Assembly (NCBI GenBank): GCA_023419055.1
Contig: JAEZYO010000641.1
Span: forward strand, 1 to 11,540
Reading direction: 5' to 3'
DNA: 11,540 nt
Origin: Pseudomonadota bacterium
GTDB taxonomy: Bacteria; Myxococcota; Polyangia; Polyangiales; Polyangiaceae
Position numbers and translations under genes: made by a program. The notes under the pieces are model-generated. The model saw only the letters and a list, made by a program, of their open reading frames with translations, did not search any database and was not told the DNA's origin. Each line of letters begins with the position of its first letter. Within the stretch, counting starts at the first letter, position 1. Positions 1 to 6,781 of this stretch are shown here, one piece after another.

Positions 1-21
1 GCTCACATCGGACCATTTCAC

Positions 22-45
22 TCGAATGAACGGTGCATCATTCGA
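22..45. repeat. Inverted repeat, 8-bp arms with 8-base spacer
   Basis: TCGAATGA at 22-29 is the exact reverse complement of TCATTCGA at 38-45. No T-run follows on either strand, so a factor-independent terminator is unlikely. An operator-type dyad for a gene beyond the left edge, or chance, are both possible. Confidence 0.35.
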
Positions 46-475
46 AATCCACTCGCGACTTTCGCGCGACCGCGCCGGACGACCGCTGTCCCGAATGGAG
101 CCATGTTCCGGCTCCCCCACCACCAGCGAGCCGGAAACGCTGGAGCGTGTCTTTTTGCGCACCTCGAAGACCGGGCAAGCAGGTTCGAGCCGCAAATGTT
201 TGGTGCTCATACCGGTTTTGGACGAGGGGCCAGCGCAAAGGACCGAGGCGGGACTCTCAGGGTAGGTTCGAGCACTTCCCTAACGCTCAGTGGGTATGTT
301 CCGGCCGAACGCCAGCAGGAGCTCGAACGGCCCGAAGAGGGCATGACGTCTGCAAGGTCAAGCGTGCAGCGACCGCTAGAACTATGAAGCGGGGCGCGGT
401 TCTCAGTCCCCACCCCCCGGCCGCGCCCCCGCTTCTCCCATCATCGCCGAATCGTTGAATCAACGAAGGGTCTGG

Positions 476-493
476 CGGGCTCGCCGGAGCCCG
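476..493. repeat. Perfect hairpin, 7-bp stem with 4-base loop
   Basis: CGGGCTC (476-482), loop GCCG, then GAGCCCG (487-493). There is no following T-run, so it is not a classical terminator. It lies about 125 bases before the -24 element of the sigma-54-like promoter at 616. Confidence 0.4.
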
Positions 494-536
494 GAGCGAC
501 GACGAAGGCGGCGAGCCGACGCGTTCGCCACGGTCG

Positions 537-559
537 CTCGGCGATCCGAGTCATCTCGG
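537..559. promoter_or_regulatory. Triple alternating dyad, candidate activator-binding site
   Basis: CTCGG (537-541), CGAT, CCGAG (546-550), TCAT, CTCGG (555-559). Three alternating arms, each separated by four bases, can form two mutually exclusive dyads. Relative to the start site predicted from the 616-631 promoter (about 642) it lies at roughly -105 to -83, the usual zone for enhancer-binding proteins of sigma-54 promoters. The binding protein is unknown and the role is inferred from position only. Confidence 0.3.
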
Positions 560-615
560 AATGGATGTTTCCCCGCACGGCCCTTCCAGTTCCGTCTTTG
601 CCAGGTTGCGCGGGG

Positions 616-631
616 CGGCACCGATGTTGCA
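616..631 (+). promoter_or_regulatory. Sigma-54-like (-24/-12) promoter for the ferritin-like operon
   Basis: CGGCACCGATGTTGCA matches 10 of the 12 defined positions of the sigma-54 consensus TGGCACGNNNNTTGCW. The invariant GG (617-618) and GC (629-630) are exactly ten bases apart. The predicted transcript start is near 642, giving a leader of about 56 bases before the ATG at 698. Confidence 0.55.
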
Positions 632-697
632 CCCGAGCGGCCGCGCATGCGCGCTGCCTTTCGGGCGGCGGCATGAAGTCGAAAACCCGGAGGAAAA

Positions 698-1912
698 ATG
701 GCCATCGACCTCTTGAAAGATCGAGGCACGCCGCTCGATAAACAGGTCTTTACTTGGAAGGACCTCGTCCAGCCGCCCTACAGCAAGCTCGATGACGACG
801 CTTTCACGCGCGTGCGAGTGATCTTGATGAACGGGCTCGAAGCCGAGGCGCTGCGCTTCGGCCACCTGTGCGGGCGCATGAACCGGGACCTGCAGCTCGA
901 CTTGGCCAAGGTCCGCCGTGTCGAGCACCACCAACAAACCCTCATCAATTGGTTGAACCCCGCCGACCAGAGCGTCCTCGAGACGACCATCGGCTTCGAG
1001 CAGGTGGCGATCGAGGTCACGGCCGCGATCGCGCTGGCCGAGCCGGATCCCTACCTGGCTCAGGTCTACCGCTTCGGTTTGCTCGAGGATTTCGACCACA
1101 TGTACCGGTACTCGGCCCTGATGGATCGAGTAGAGGGCAAGGACGCGAATACGCTCCTCCAGAGCTACACCGACATCTTGCCCGGACGCCCTACCAAGGT
1201 CGAGCACCGGGCACCCGTCGACGAGCTCAGGACGCCTTACGATCGCAAGAGCGCGGCGTTCATCACCAAGCTCCACGCGCTCACGCTCGTGGGCGGCGAG
1301 TACCAGACCCACGACTATTACATGACCGTTGGGCCCACGTACTCGGATCCCCTCGGACGGCAGCTCTACGCGGAAATCGCTTCGATCGAGGAGCAGCACG
1401 TCACGCAGTACGAGTCGATCGTCGATGCCAGCGAAACCTGGCTCGAGAAGTGGGTCCTGCACGAGGCGAACGAGGTCTACAACTACTATAGCTGCGTCGA
1501 GTACGAGAAGAACGCGCGCATCAAGGCGATCTGGGAGCGGTTCCTCGATTACGAGCTCGGCCAGCTCAGGCACGTGGTGGACCTGTTCGAGAAGATCGAG
1601 AAGCGCGACGCGGCAGAGGTGATCTCCTCCAAGTTGCCGAAGGCGATCGCCTACGAGAGCCATCGCGATTTCGTGCGGGAGACCTTGCGGAACGAGGTCG
1701 AGCTCACCGCGATGGGTCCGAACTTCGTGCCCTTCTCGAAGGAGACGGCTCAAAGCCCGTCCGCGCTCTATCGGGATCAGCTGAACTCGGAGGGCTCGCC
1801 TTCCCAGAGCGTGGCTGCGGGCTATGTCTGGTCACCAGGGACCGAGCTTGCCAAGAAGTCGCCGGCCACGGGGAACGGCTCGGCTCACGCCGCGACGAGC
1901 ACGACGCCGTGA
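698..1912 (+). CDS. Ferritin-like protein, probable tandem four-helix bundles (404 aa)
   Basis: Predicted cytoplasmic all-helical protein related to the ferritin-like superfamily; no signal peptide or membrane segment is seen. Two successive helical blocks look like separate bundles. The first (about residues 35-145) carries E48/E50, E76, E101/E106 and D131xxH134. The second (about 185-300) carries E201, a canonical E231xxH234, E256/E259 and E286 with H292. The spacing suggests carboxylate/histidine metal sites, best preserved in the second block; the first block and the last helix are variant, so iron binding is inferred, not shown. Residues 350-404 are a low-complexity Ser/Ala/Thr tail. The ATG at 698 has GGAGG four bases upstream (689-693). 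The gene after it, 31 bases downstream, is also ferritin-like, so the two probably act together in metal storage or oxidative protection. The exact subfamily is not recognised. Confidence 0.85.
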   Translation: MAIDLLKDRGTPLDKQVFTWKDLVQPPYSKLDDDAFTRVRVILMNGLEAEALRFGHLCGRMNRDLQLDLAKVRRVEHHQQTLINWLNPADQSVLETTIGFEQVAIEVTAAIALAEPDPYLAQVYRFGLLEDFDHMYRYSALMDRVEGKDANTLLQSYTDILPGRPTKVEHRAPVDELRTPYDRKSAAFITKLHALTLVGGEYQTHDYYMTVGPTYSDPLGRQLYAEIASIEEQHVTQYESIVDASETWLEKWVLHEANEVYNYYSCVEYEKNARIKAIWERFLDYELGQLRHVVDLFEKIEKRDAAEVISSKLPKAIAYESHRDFVRETLRNEVELTAMGPNFVPFSKETAQSPSALYRDQLNSEGSPSQSVAAGYVWSPGTELAKKSPATGNGSAHAATSTTP

Positions 1913-1943
1913 ACCACCTTTTTTCCTGACGAAGGAGTGCACC

Positions 1944-2663
1944 ATGTGGAGTCAAACGCAGATTGGGCCCAACAAGACCGGCGCCGAGAGCGCGGGTGAT
2001 CTGGTGGAGTCGATGATCGAGGGCACCGAAGAGTTCTTGCCCTCCGGTATCGGGGACGAGCGCGAGATCGCGCGCGTGCGCGAAGAGTACGTGAAGGACG
2101 CGGAGCCCATCGGCAGCATGCCCATGCCGCCGACCATGAAGGGCGTGATGAAGACGGCCAAGCAGGCCATCCAGGGGGCGCATCCGGTCATCTTCCTCGA
2201 CAAGCTCGGAGCGCGCCTGGCCTTCGAGCGCATGGGGACCCGCCTCTGGGAAGCAGTGCTTTCCAAGTGGGACGCGTACGGACCCTTCGCCGGTGGCCCG
2301 ACTCGGGAGGAGATCGAGAAGATCGCCACGGAGGAGTTCGAGCACTTCCGCTTGCTGGAGGAGGCCATCACCTATCTCGGCGCGGACCCGACCGTGCTCA
2401 CGCCGTGTGCGGATCTGCAGGCGACGCTCAGCAAGGGGGTCCTGGAGGTGATCGTCGACGCGCGGACTGACCTCATCCAATCGCTCGAAGCCATCTTGAT
2501 CGCCGAGCTCGCCGACAACGAGGCCTGGGAAGCGCTCACGGAGCTCGCTCGGATCGCGGGCGAGAAGGATCTGGTTTCTCGCTTCGAGACCGCCGCGGCC
2601 GAGGAGGCTGCCCACCTCGAGAACGTGCGACTTTGGCTCGCGAAAGCCGAGGCGCGCGCGTAG
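1944..2663 (+). CDS. Ferritin-like di-iron four-helix protein (239 aa)
   Basis: Single four-helix bundle with the classical carboxylate-bridged di-iron pattern: E95 in helix 1, E131xxH134 in helix 2, E182/E188 in helix 3 and E221xxH224 in helix 4. This E / ExxH / E / ExxH order is the hallmark of ferritin, rubrerythrin and related oxidases. An N-terminal stretch of about 80 residues precedes the bundle and includes a Met/Pro-rich segment (about 58-65) that does not resemble a signal peptide. The ATG at 1944 is chosen because GAAGGAG (1931-1937) sits just upstream; a longer reading from 1824 would overlap the preceding gene. It is the second gene of the operon starting at 698. Its stop lies only ten bases from the stop of the convergent radical SAM gene. 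Iron storage, peroxide scavenging or another di-iron oxidase role are all possible. Confidence 0.87.
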   Translation: MWSQTQIGPNKTGAESAGDLVESMIEGTEEFLPSGIGDEREIARVREEYVKDAEPIGSMPMPPTMKGVMKTAKQAIQGAHPVIFLDKLGARLAFERMGTRLWEAVLSKWDAYGPFAGGPTREEIEKIATEEFEHFRLLEEAITYLGADPTVLTPCADLQATLSKGVLEVIVDARTDLIQSLEAILIAELADNEAWEALTELARIAGEKDLVSRFETAAAEEAAHLENVRLWLAKAEARA

Positions 2664-2673
2664 AGGCGCGTCG

Positions 2674-3744
2674 TCAGAACAGGCCGGGGAGGGTGGTTCC
2701 GCACTCCGGACACCCTCCACCGGCGGCTGCGACGTGAGTCACCCGGTAGTCCTCGCGCTGAATCAGGATAGTTTGGCAGTCGGGGCAGCGGGTGTGGGCG
2801 AGAGCTGCCATGCCGGGCGCGTTGCCGACGTAGACATAGCGAGTTCCACGAGCGTAGGCGGTTCCGGCGACGCTCGCCAGGAAGTGCGGGCTCGGGCTCG
2901 GCGTCGTCCTGAGACGATAGCGCGGAACGAAGGCGTTCAGATGCCAGGGGATTTCGGGATCGACGCTGCGGAGCTCGTCGCCCAGCGAGCGCAAGCCTTG
3001 CTCCTCGTCGTTCAGTCCAGGAACGACCAGCGTCACCACCTCGACCCAGAACCCGAGCCGCTTGGCCTCCCGGATCGACTCGAGGACGGGGGCGAGCCTG
3101 CCGCCTAGCTTTCGATACTGGTCCTGACTGTAGCCCTTGAGATCGACGCGAAAGACGTCCGTGACGGGCCTCACGTACGCGAGCGCTTCAGGGGTGGAGT
3201 TACCGTCCGAGATCAACGCGGTGACGAGGCCGGCGCCGCGCGCGCACTCGAAGACTCGCTTCACCCACTCTGCCGAAATCATCGGCTCGTTGTACGCAGC
3301 GCACAGTACGCGGGCCCGAGCTCCGAGCGCCTCTTCGATCAGCGCCTCCGGCGTCGTATCGACCGGCTCGCCCTCGAGTCCATCGCGCAAAGCCTGCGAG
3401 AGGGCCGCGTTGTGACAATAGGGACAACGCAAGTCGCAGCCGAACAGGCCGAAGGTGAGCGCGTTCGCGCCCGGGCGCACGTGAAAGATCGTGTTCGTCT
3501 CCACCGGGCGCACGTACTTCTTCGCGACGTAGCCCCAGGGCACGCGGAGCTCTCCGCGTTCGTGGCGCCGCACGCCGCAGATCCCCCGCTTGCCGTCGGC
3601 GAGCACGCACGCGTGCGCGCAGGCCAGACACGTCAGCTGACCGTCGGGGGCTGACTTCACCAAGTCGCCGCGAGCCGTCCGCTCGTCCAGCGCGAGCTCC
3701 AGGGCGCGCGCCGAGGCGCTGACGAGCGAGCGATTCACGGCCAT
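2674..3744 (-). CDS. amrS: AmmeMemoRadiSam system radical SAM enzyme (356 aa)
   Basis: Radical SAM enzyme of the AmmeMemoRadiSam (AmrS) type. The N-terminus has a Cys cluster (C39xxC42xxxC46 and C56 in a GICGVR context) characteristic of this family. The S-adenosylmethionine [4Fe-4S] motif is C103xxxC107xxC110 (CDLRCPYCHN). A central TIM-barrel region follows (about 110-300), including an LKGY motif near 202 and LVVPGLND near 239. The C-terminus is a zinc-ribbon with C320xxC323 and C345xxC348. Length and domain order fit the family. The ATG at 3744 has GGAGG five bases upstream on the coding strand. The usual partner genes amrA (AMMECR1) and amrB (Memo) are not in this window. No sigma-54-like element was found in its upstream gap. 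The substrate of this family is not established from sequence. Confidence 0.92.
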   Translation of the reverse strand: MAVNRSLVSASARALELALDERTARGDLVKSAPDGQLTCLACAHACVLADGKRGICGVRRHERGELRVPWGYVAKKYVRPVETNTIFHVRPGANALTFGLFGCDLRCPYCHNAALSQALRDGLEGEPVDTTPEALIEEALGARARVLCAAYNEPMISAEWVKRVFECARGAGLVTALISDGNSTPEALAYVRPVTDVFRVDLKGYSQDQYRKLGGRLAPVLESIREAKRLGFWVEVVTLVVPGLNDEEQGLRSLGDELRSVDPEIPWHLNAFVPRYRLRTTPSPSPHFLASVAGTAYARGTRYVYVGNAPGMAALAHTRCPDCQTILIQREDYRVTHVAAAGGGCPECGTTLPGLF

Positions 3745-3869
3745 CCTTCCCTCCGATTTCTGCCGACTCTCTTAGCTCGAGAGCGTCGTATTGCGCCAGC
3801 AGGAATCCACGACTCCGACCCGGAAATCAAATTCAGTGCCGTAAACACTGGGGCGAATCACCCAAGTAG

Positions 3870-3884
3870 ACCGCCGACGGCGGT
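3870..3884. repeat. Dyad ACCGCC-GAC-GGCGGT
   Basis: Perfect 6-bp arms around a 3-base spacer. It lies about 120 bases before the -24 element of the promoter at 4004-4019, a plausible place for an activator, but the arms differ from those upstream of the 616 promoter, so no shared regulator can be claimed. Confidence 0.35.
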
Positions 3885-4003
3885 GCGTTCGTGCCACGAC
3901 CGCGCTGGGCAGCGAGACGGGTTCGCGTGCGCCAACTCCCGCGCGACCGGCACTTCGAGCGTCGCGAGAGGGGGATGGGCGCGGACAAGCGTCCAGCTCC
4001 CTC

Positions 4004-4019
4004 TGGCATCGGCGTTGCG
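4004..4019 (+). promoter_or_regulatory. Sigma-54-like (-24/-12) promoter for the DUF4142 lipoprotein gene
   Basis: TGGCATCGGCGTTGCG matches 9 of the 12 defined consensus positions. GG (4005-4006) and GC (4017-4018) are exactly ten bases apart. The predicted start is near 4030, about 32 bases before the ATG at 4062. Confidence 0.5.
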
Positions 4020-4061
4020 AAGCCGGCGCCCCGCCAGCGACAACGAAGGAGTCATTGAAAA

Positions 4062-4751
4062 ATGCTCGATCGACGACGGCTACATTGGATCGTGGTTCTC
4101 GGGGTCGCGATCGCCGCGGCCACCGGTTGCGGTGACGACGACGATTCCGACGGCGACGGTAGTGGAGGTACGAGCGGCGGGAGCGCCGGTGCTTCGGCCG
4201 GCAAGGGCGGTAGCTCTGGAAGCGGCGGCAAGGGTGGATCGGCAGGGAGCGCGGGGACCTCTGGAAGCGGCGGTGCGGCTGAGGGAGGAGGTGGCGGCGT
4301 CGAGCTCGATGACGGCGAAATCCTGCAGATCGTCCTGACCGCCAATAGCGGCGAAATCGAACAGGGGGAGGTCGCGGCCGAAATGGCGGTCGACGAAGCC
4401 GTGGTGACCTTCGCCGGGACGATGGTGACCGAGCACACCGCGGCGCTGAACGACGGCGAGGCGCTCGCGACCGACGCCGACATCGCACCCACCGAGAGCT
4501 CGATCAGTGCCGAGCTCGAGGCCGAGTCGGACGCGCTCGTCACCACGCTCGAGTCGACGCCCGAAGAGGACTTCGACCTCGCCTACATGGAAGCTCAAGT
4601 GATGGTGCACCAGAAAGTGCTCGACCTCTTGAACGACGAGCTGATCCCCCAGGCCGAGGACCCGGATCTGTCCGCTTATCTCGAGGACGTGAAGACTCAC
4701 GTCGAGGAGCACCTCGAGACCGCCGAGGGGATCGTCGCGGACCTCGAGTAG
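4062..4751 (+). CDS. DUF4142 domain lipoprotein with Gly/Ser-rich linker (229 aa)
   Basis: Secreted, lipid-anchored protein with a predicted ferritin-like helical DUF4142 domain. Residues 1-22 form a signal peptide (RRR then a hydrophobic core) ending in ATG-C23, a slightly atypical lipobox with Ala at -3. A run of Asp (25-28, with D30 and D32) and a Gly/Ser/Ala/Lys linker to about residue 80 follow, probably a flexible tether across the envelope. The DUF4142 domain (about 85-225) shows the family patterns ANSGEIEQGE near 94, E124-H125, YMEAQV...H183QKVLDLL and a final helix with H213 and H217. The domain is common in stress-induced envelope proteins, but its biochemical role is unknown. AAGGAG (4046-4051) lies ten bases before the ATG. 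It appears monocistronic, under the sigma-54-like element at 4004. Confidence 0.9.
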   Translation: MLDRRRLHWIVVLGVAIAAATGCGDDDDSDGDGSGGTSGGSAGASAGKGGSSGSGGKGGSAGSAGTSGSGGAAEGGGGGVELDDGEILQIVLTANSGEIEQGEVAAEMAVDEAVVTFAGTMVTEHTAALNDGEALATDADIAPTESSISAELEAESDALVTTLESTPEEDFDLAYMEAQVMVHQKVLDLLNDELIPQAEDPDLSAYLEDVKTHVEEHLETAEGIVADLE

Positions 4752-4875
4752 AACAGAGTGAGCGATCGCGCCTTGCGAGATCTTTCACGCTAGAAACACC
4801 TCGCGTTCGGGGGGGCAGCACCTCGCCCTCCCGCGCTCGAGCGCCGTGCCCGGGCTGCGCGGTCATCCAGCAGAG

Positions 4876-4891
4876 TGGCGTGGCGCTTGCT
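4876..4891 (+). promoter_or_regulatory. Sigma-54-like (-24/-12) promoter for the CxxC/DUF2243 pair
   Basis: TGGCGTGGCGCTTGCT matches 10 of the 12 defined consensus positions. GG (4877-4878) and GC (4889-4890) are exactly ten bases apart. The predicted start near 4902 would leave a leader of only about seven bases before the ATG at 4909, which fits the lack of a ribosome binding site there. Confidence 0.5.
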
Positions 4892-4908
4892 GAGTCGGCT
4901 CTGGTTCC

Positions 4909-5115
4909 ATGCAGCCGCTGAACTTTTCCTCACTTTCTGTCGTCGACTCGAGCGCTCTCCTCTTCTCGTGCCCGCGCTGTGAGGCGGGCGTCGAGGCTCG
5001 ACAGCGGATCCTGGACCAGAGTCCGTTCGAGAACCTCTGGGCGGCGATACTGCCGTTCATTTTGATCGGGGTGGCCAGCCTGCTCGTCGAACGCATCGGG
5101 AAGGGGCCGTCGTGA
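4909..5115 (+). CDS. Small single-pass membrane protein with CxxC motif (68 aa)
   Basis: Small protein with C21-P-R-C24 followed by a charged segment and one membrane helix (about 42-61, NLWAAILPFILIGVASLLV). The shape (CxxC, short charged segment, one membrane helix) recalls small membrane proteins I associate with oxidase or redox gene clusters; this resemblance is from memory and unverified. The CxxC could bind a metal or form a disulfide. An in-frame TGA at 4891 rules out a longer form, so the ATG at 4909 is the natural start; no clear ribosome binding site precedes it. Its stop overlaps the start of the DUF2243 gene by four bases (GTGA), which argues that it is really translated and works with that protein. 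Confidence 0.68.
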   Translation: MQPLNFSSLSVVDSSALLFSCPRCEAGVEARQRILDQSPFENLWAAILPFILIGVASLLVERIGKGPS

Positions 5116-5600
5116 ACCAGACGCACCACGGCGCCGTCATCTCGTCCGGGGTCTTGCTCGGCGCGGGTCTCGGCGGCTTCGTCGACGGAATCGTGCTGCA
5201 CCAGATCCTGCAGTGGCACAATTTGCTTTCGAGCGTCCACCCGCCGGTCGATCTCGTGAGCATGAAGTTCAACATGGTCTGGGACGGCATTTTCCACGCG
5301 TTCACGTGGACGTTGACCGTGCTCGGGCTCGCGCGGCTCTGGGCTGCTGGACTGCGGTCGGACGTGCCTTGGTCGACCAAGACGTTCGTCGGCTCCTTGT
5401 TTCTCGGCTGGGGCCTCTTCAACGCCATCGAAGGCACGATCGATCATCAGATCCTCGGGATCCACCACGTGCACCCGGGTGAAGCGGAGCTTGCTTGGGA
5501 CCTCGGCTTCATCGCGTCCGGGCTCGTGATGGTGACGGGTGGTTGGCTCGCCATCAGGAGCGCGCGTGCCGAGGTCGCTACCCGAGCTCGGACACCATGA
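5112..5600 (+). CDS. DUF2243 family membrane protein (162 aa)
   Basis: Polytopic membrane protein with four predicted helices (about 8-28, 58-78, 90-108 and 128-148). It carries the DUF2243 hallmark GGFVDGIVLHQILQWHN at 21-37. A second, related motif at 105-119 (EG...DHQIL..HH) suggests an internal duplication. Conserved D25, H30, H36, E107, H112, H118, H119 and H121 could ligate a metal or heme, but this is inference. The start is a GTG overlapping the stop of the CxxC gene, with AAGGGG five bases before it (5101-5106), so the two are translationally coupled. Its stop is four bases from the stop of the convergent kinase gene. The family function is unknown. Confidence 0.88.
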   Translation: MNQTHHGAVISSGVLLGAGLGGFVDGIVLHQILQWHNLLSSVHPPVDLVSMKFNMVWDGIFHAFTWTLTVLGLARLWAAGLRSDVPWSTKTFVGSLFLGWGLFNAIEGTIDHQILGIHHVHPGEAELAWDLGFIASGLVMVTGGWLAIRSARAEVATRARTP

Positions 5601-5604
5601 ACCT

Positions 5605-6720
5605 CTACTTGTCCCGGCTCGGGCCGTCTTCGGGCAGATCGAGGACGAAGACACAACCTTGCGAGTTCAGGCTGTGAACACGCAAGGTGCCTTCATGGGC
5701 GTCGACCGCTTGCTTGGCGATGGCGAGGCCGAGGCCGAAACCCGAGCGGTCTTTCCCGACCTGCACGAATGGATCGAAGATGGTGTGGATGCGCTCGGGG
5801 GGGATCCCACCGCAGCGATCTTCGACCTCGATGACGATGCGGTGGTCCGCCAACCGCGCGCGCAGGAAGACGGCCTCGTTTTCATGGGTGAACTTGATGG
5901 CGTTGCCGAGCAGGTTCGTGAGCGCGGAACGGAGGAGCTTCTCGTCGGCGCAGGCGGTGCAGCGCTCTGCCTCGACACGGAGGTCTACGTGCTTCGCTTC
6001 GGCTTCGAGCGTGCTCTCGCGGACCAGCGAGGCGAGGAGCTCGGGGATGTCCACCTTCGAAAGGGTGAGCATCGCCTTCTCCCCCAGCTTGACCTCCACG
6101 AGCGCGTCGTCGATCAAGGACTTTAGCTGCGCGAAGCCCTTGTCGAGCATCGACATCGGGCGGGAATGCTTCGGGATCTCGTGCTGGGTCTGCAGGAGTC
6201 CAAACGCCATACGCATCGAGCTTAGGCGGTTGCGGAGCTCGTGGGCGAGAAAGCCGAGGTGCTTGGAGGTTTGTCGGCGCAGCGCCTCGTCGCGGTCTCG
6301 GCCGTATCGGGTTGCCGCGTCGGCGATGCCGCCGATCAGGTGCTTCGAGAACACGCGAAGCTCGGCGAAGGTGAGCGGTACGCGCTCGCGCTCGGCAATG
6401 TCGAACAGGATGTCACGGATCACGCCGTACTCGCGCACCACCACCGCGAAGTCGAACCCGAGCTCGAAGCGCTGCTTGCCGTGCGAGGTCGCTCCCTCGC
6501 TGCGCGGAGGGTTGCTCTCGGTTCCTGGAGGGCTCTCGCTGCCCGGACGGAGCTCTTCCGCTCGCAGGCCGTCGGCGATCTCTTTCATGAACTCGCGCAG
6601 GGTGTCGATGACGTCTTCGTCGTCGAGGGTCTTGGCGGCGAAGGTCTCCTTCATGTCGCTCGCGAAGCGCCTCACGATCTCTTCGCGGTGTCGGTCGAGC
6701 AAGTCGGCGAATTGGCTCAC
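5605..6720 (-). CDS. Sensor histidine kinase with RsbRD-like N-terminal domain (371 aa)
   Basis: Soluble histidine kinase without membrane segments. Residues 1-130 resemble the RsbT co-antagonist RsbRD N-terminal helical domain (begins FADLLDRHREEIVRRF), interrupted by a Pro/Ser-rich insert at about 58-82. The dimerisation/phosphoacceptor helix has H160 in FLAHELRN. The ATPase domain has an N box (N273 in NLLGNAIKFTH), an atypical G1 box (D301-R-C-G-G-I) and a G2 box GFGLGL (327-332). The start is placed at the GTG at 6720, not the in-frame TTG at 6784-6786, because AAGGAG lies ten bases upstream of the GTG (6731-6736) and the TTG falls inside the promoter-like element at 6782-6797. No response regulator is adjacent in its own transcript; the nearest receiver gene lies 244 bases upstream. 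Signal and partner are unknown. Confidence 0.88.
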   Translation of the reverse strand: MSQFADLLDRHREEIVRRFASDMKETFAAKTLDDEDVIDTLREFMKEIADGLRAEELRPGSESPPGTESNPPRSEGATSHGKQRFELGFDFAVVVREYGVIRDILFDIAERERVPLTFAELRVFSKHLIGGIADAATRYGRDRDEALRRQTSKHLGFLAHELRNRLSSMRMAFGLLQTQHEIPKHSRPMSMLDKGFAQLKSLIDDALVEVKLGEKAMLTLSKVDIPELLASLVRESTLEAEAKHVDLRVEAERCTACADEKLLRSALTNLLGNAIKFTHENEAVFLRARLADHRIVIEVEDRCGGIPPERIHTIFDPFVQVGKDRSGFGLGLAIAKQAVDAHEGTLRVHSLNSQGCVFVLDLPEDGPSRDK

Positions 6721-6730
6721 GTCAGTCTCG

Positions 6731-6736
6731 CTCCTT
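6731..6736 (-). promoter_or_regulatory. Ribosome binding site that fixes the kinase start at 6720
   Basis: AAGGAG on the - strand, ten bases before the GTG at 6720. No comparable site precedes the upstream TTG at 6786. Confidence 0.6.
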
Positions 6737-6781
6737 CCAGACCTCGAAGGGTCGGGGCTCGCCTTTCGCGAGCGTCCTTCT

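Larger units (their letters stand above)
1..697. other. Gene-free leader region upstream of the ferritin-like operon
   Basis: No convincing gene is seen on either strand. The open frames here (for example 33-458 + and 38-238 -) encode Arg/Pro/Ser-rich strings without domain-like patterning and lack good ribosome binding sites. The segment contains three dyad elements (22-45, 476-493, 537-559), a sigma-54-like promoter (616-631) and a strong ribosome binding site (GGAGG at 689-693) for the gene at 698. About 450 bases at the left end have no assigned role. Confidence 0.6.
3745..4061. other. Divergent intergenic region (317 bases)
   Basis: No convincing gene is seen. It separates the divergently transcribed radical SAM gene and the DUF4142 lipoprotein gene. 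It contains a dyad at 3870-3884, a weak 5-bp inverted repeat (CAGTG / CACTG at 3834-3850), a sigma-54-like promoter at 4004-4019 pointing right, and an AAGGAG ribosome binding site at 4046-4051. Confidence 0.6.

Noticed and set aside
33..458. Open frames of up to 141 codons in the left gene-free region
   Set aside because: Sequences are Arg/Pro-rich, overlap each other in several frames, and lack ribosome binding sites or recognisable motifs.
476..493. Hairpin as a transcription terminator
   Set aside because: No T-run follows on either strand.
551..1753. 400-codon open frame on the - strand opposite the first ferritin-like gene
   Set aside because: It is the antisense shadow of a well-patterned gene in GC-rich DNA; the + strand product has helical ferritin-like motifs and a strong ribosome binding site.
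1704..2720. 338-codon open frame on the - strand opposite the second ferritin-like gene
   Set aside because: Antisense shadow; it overlaps two well-supported genes and has no domain signature.
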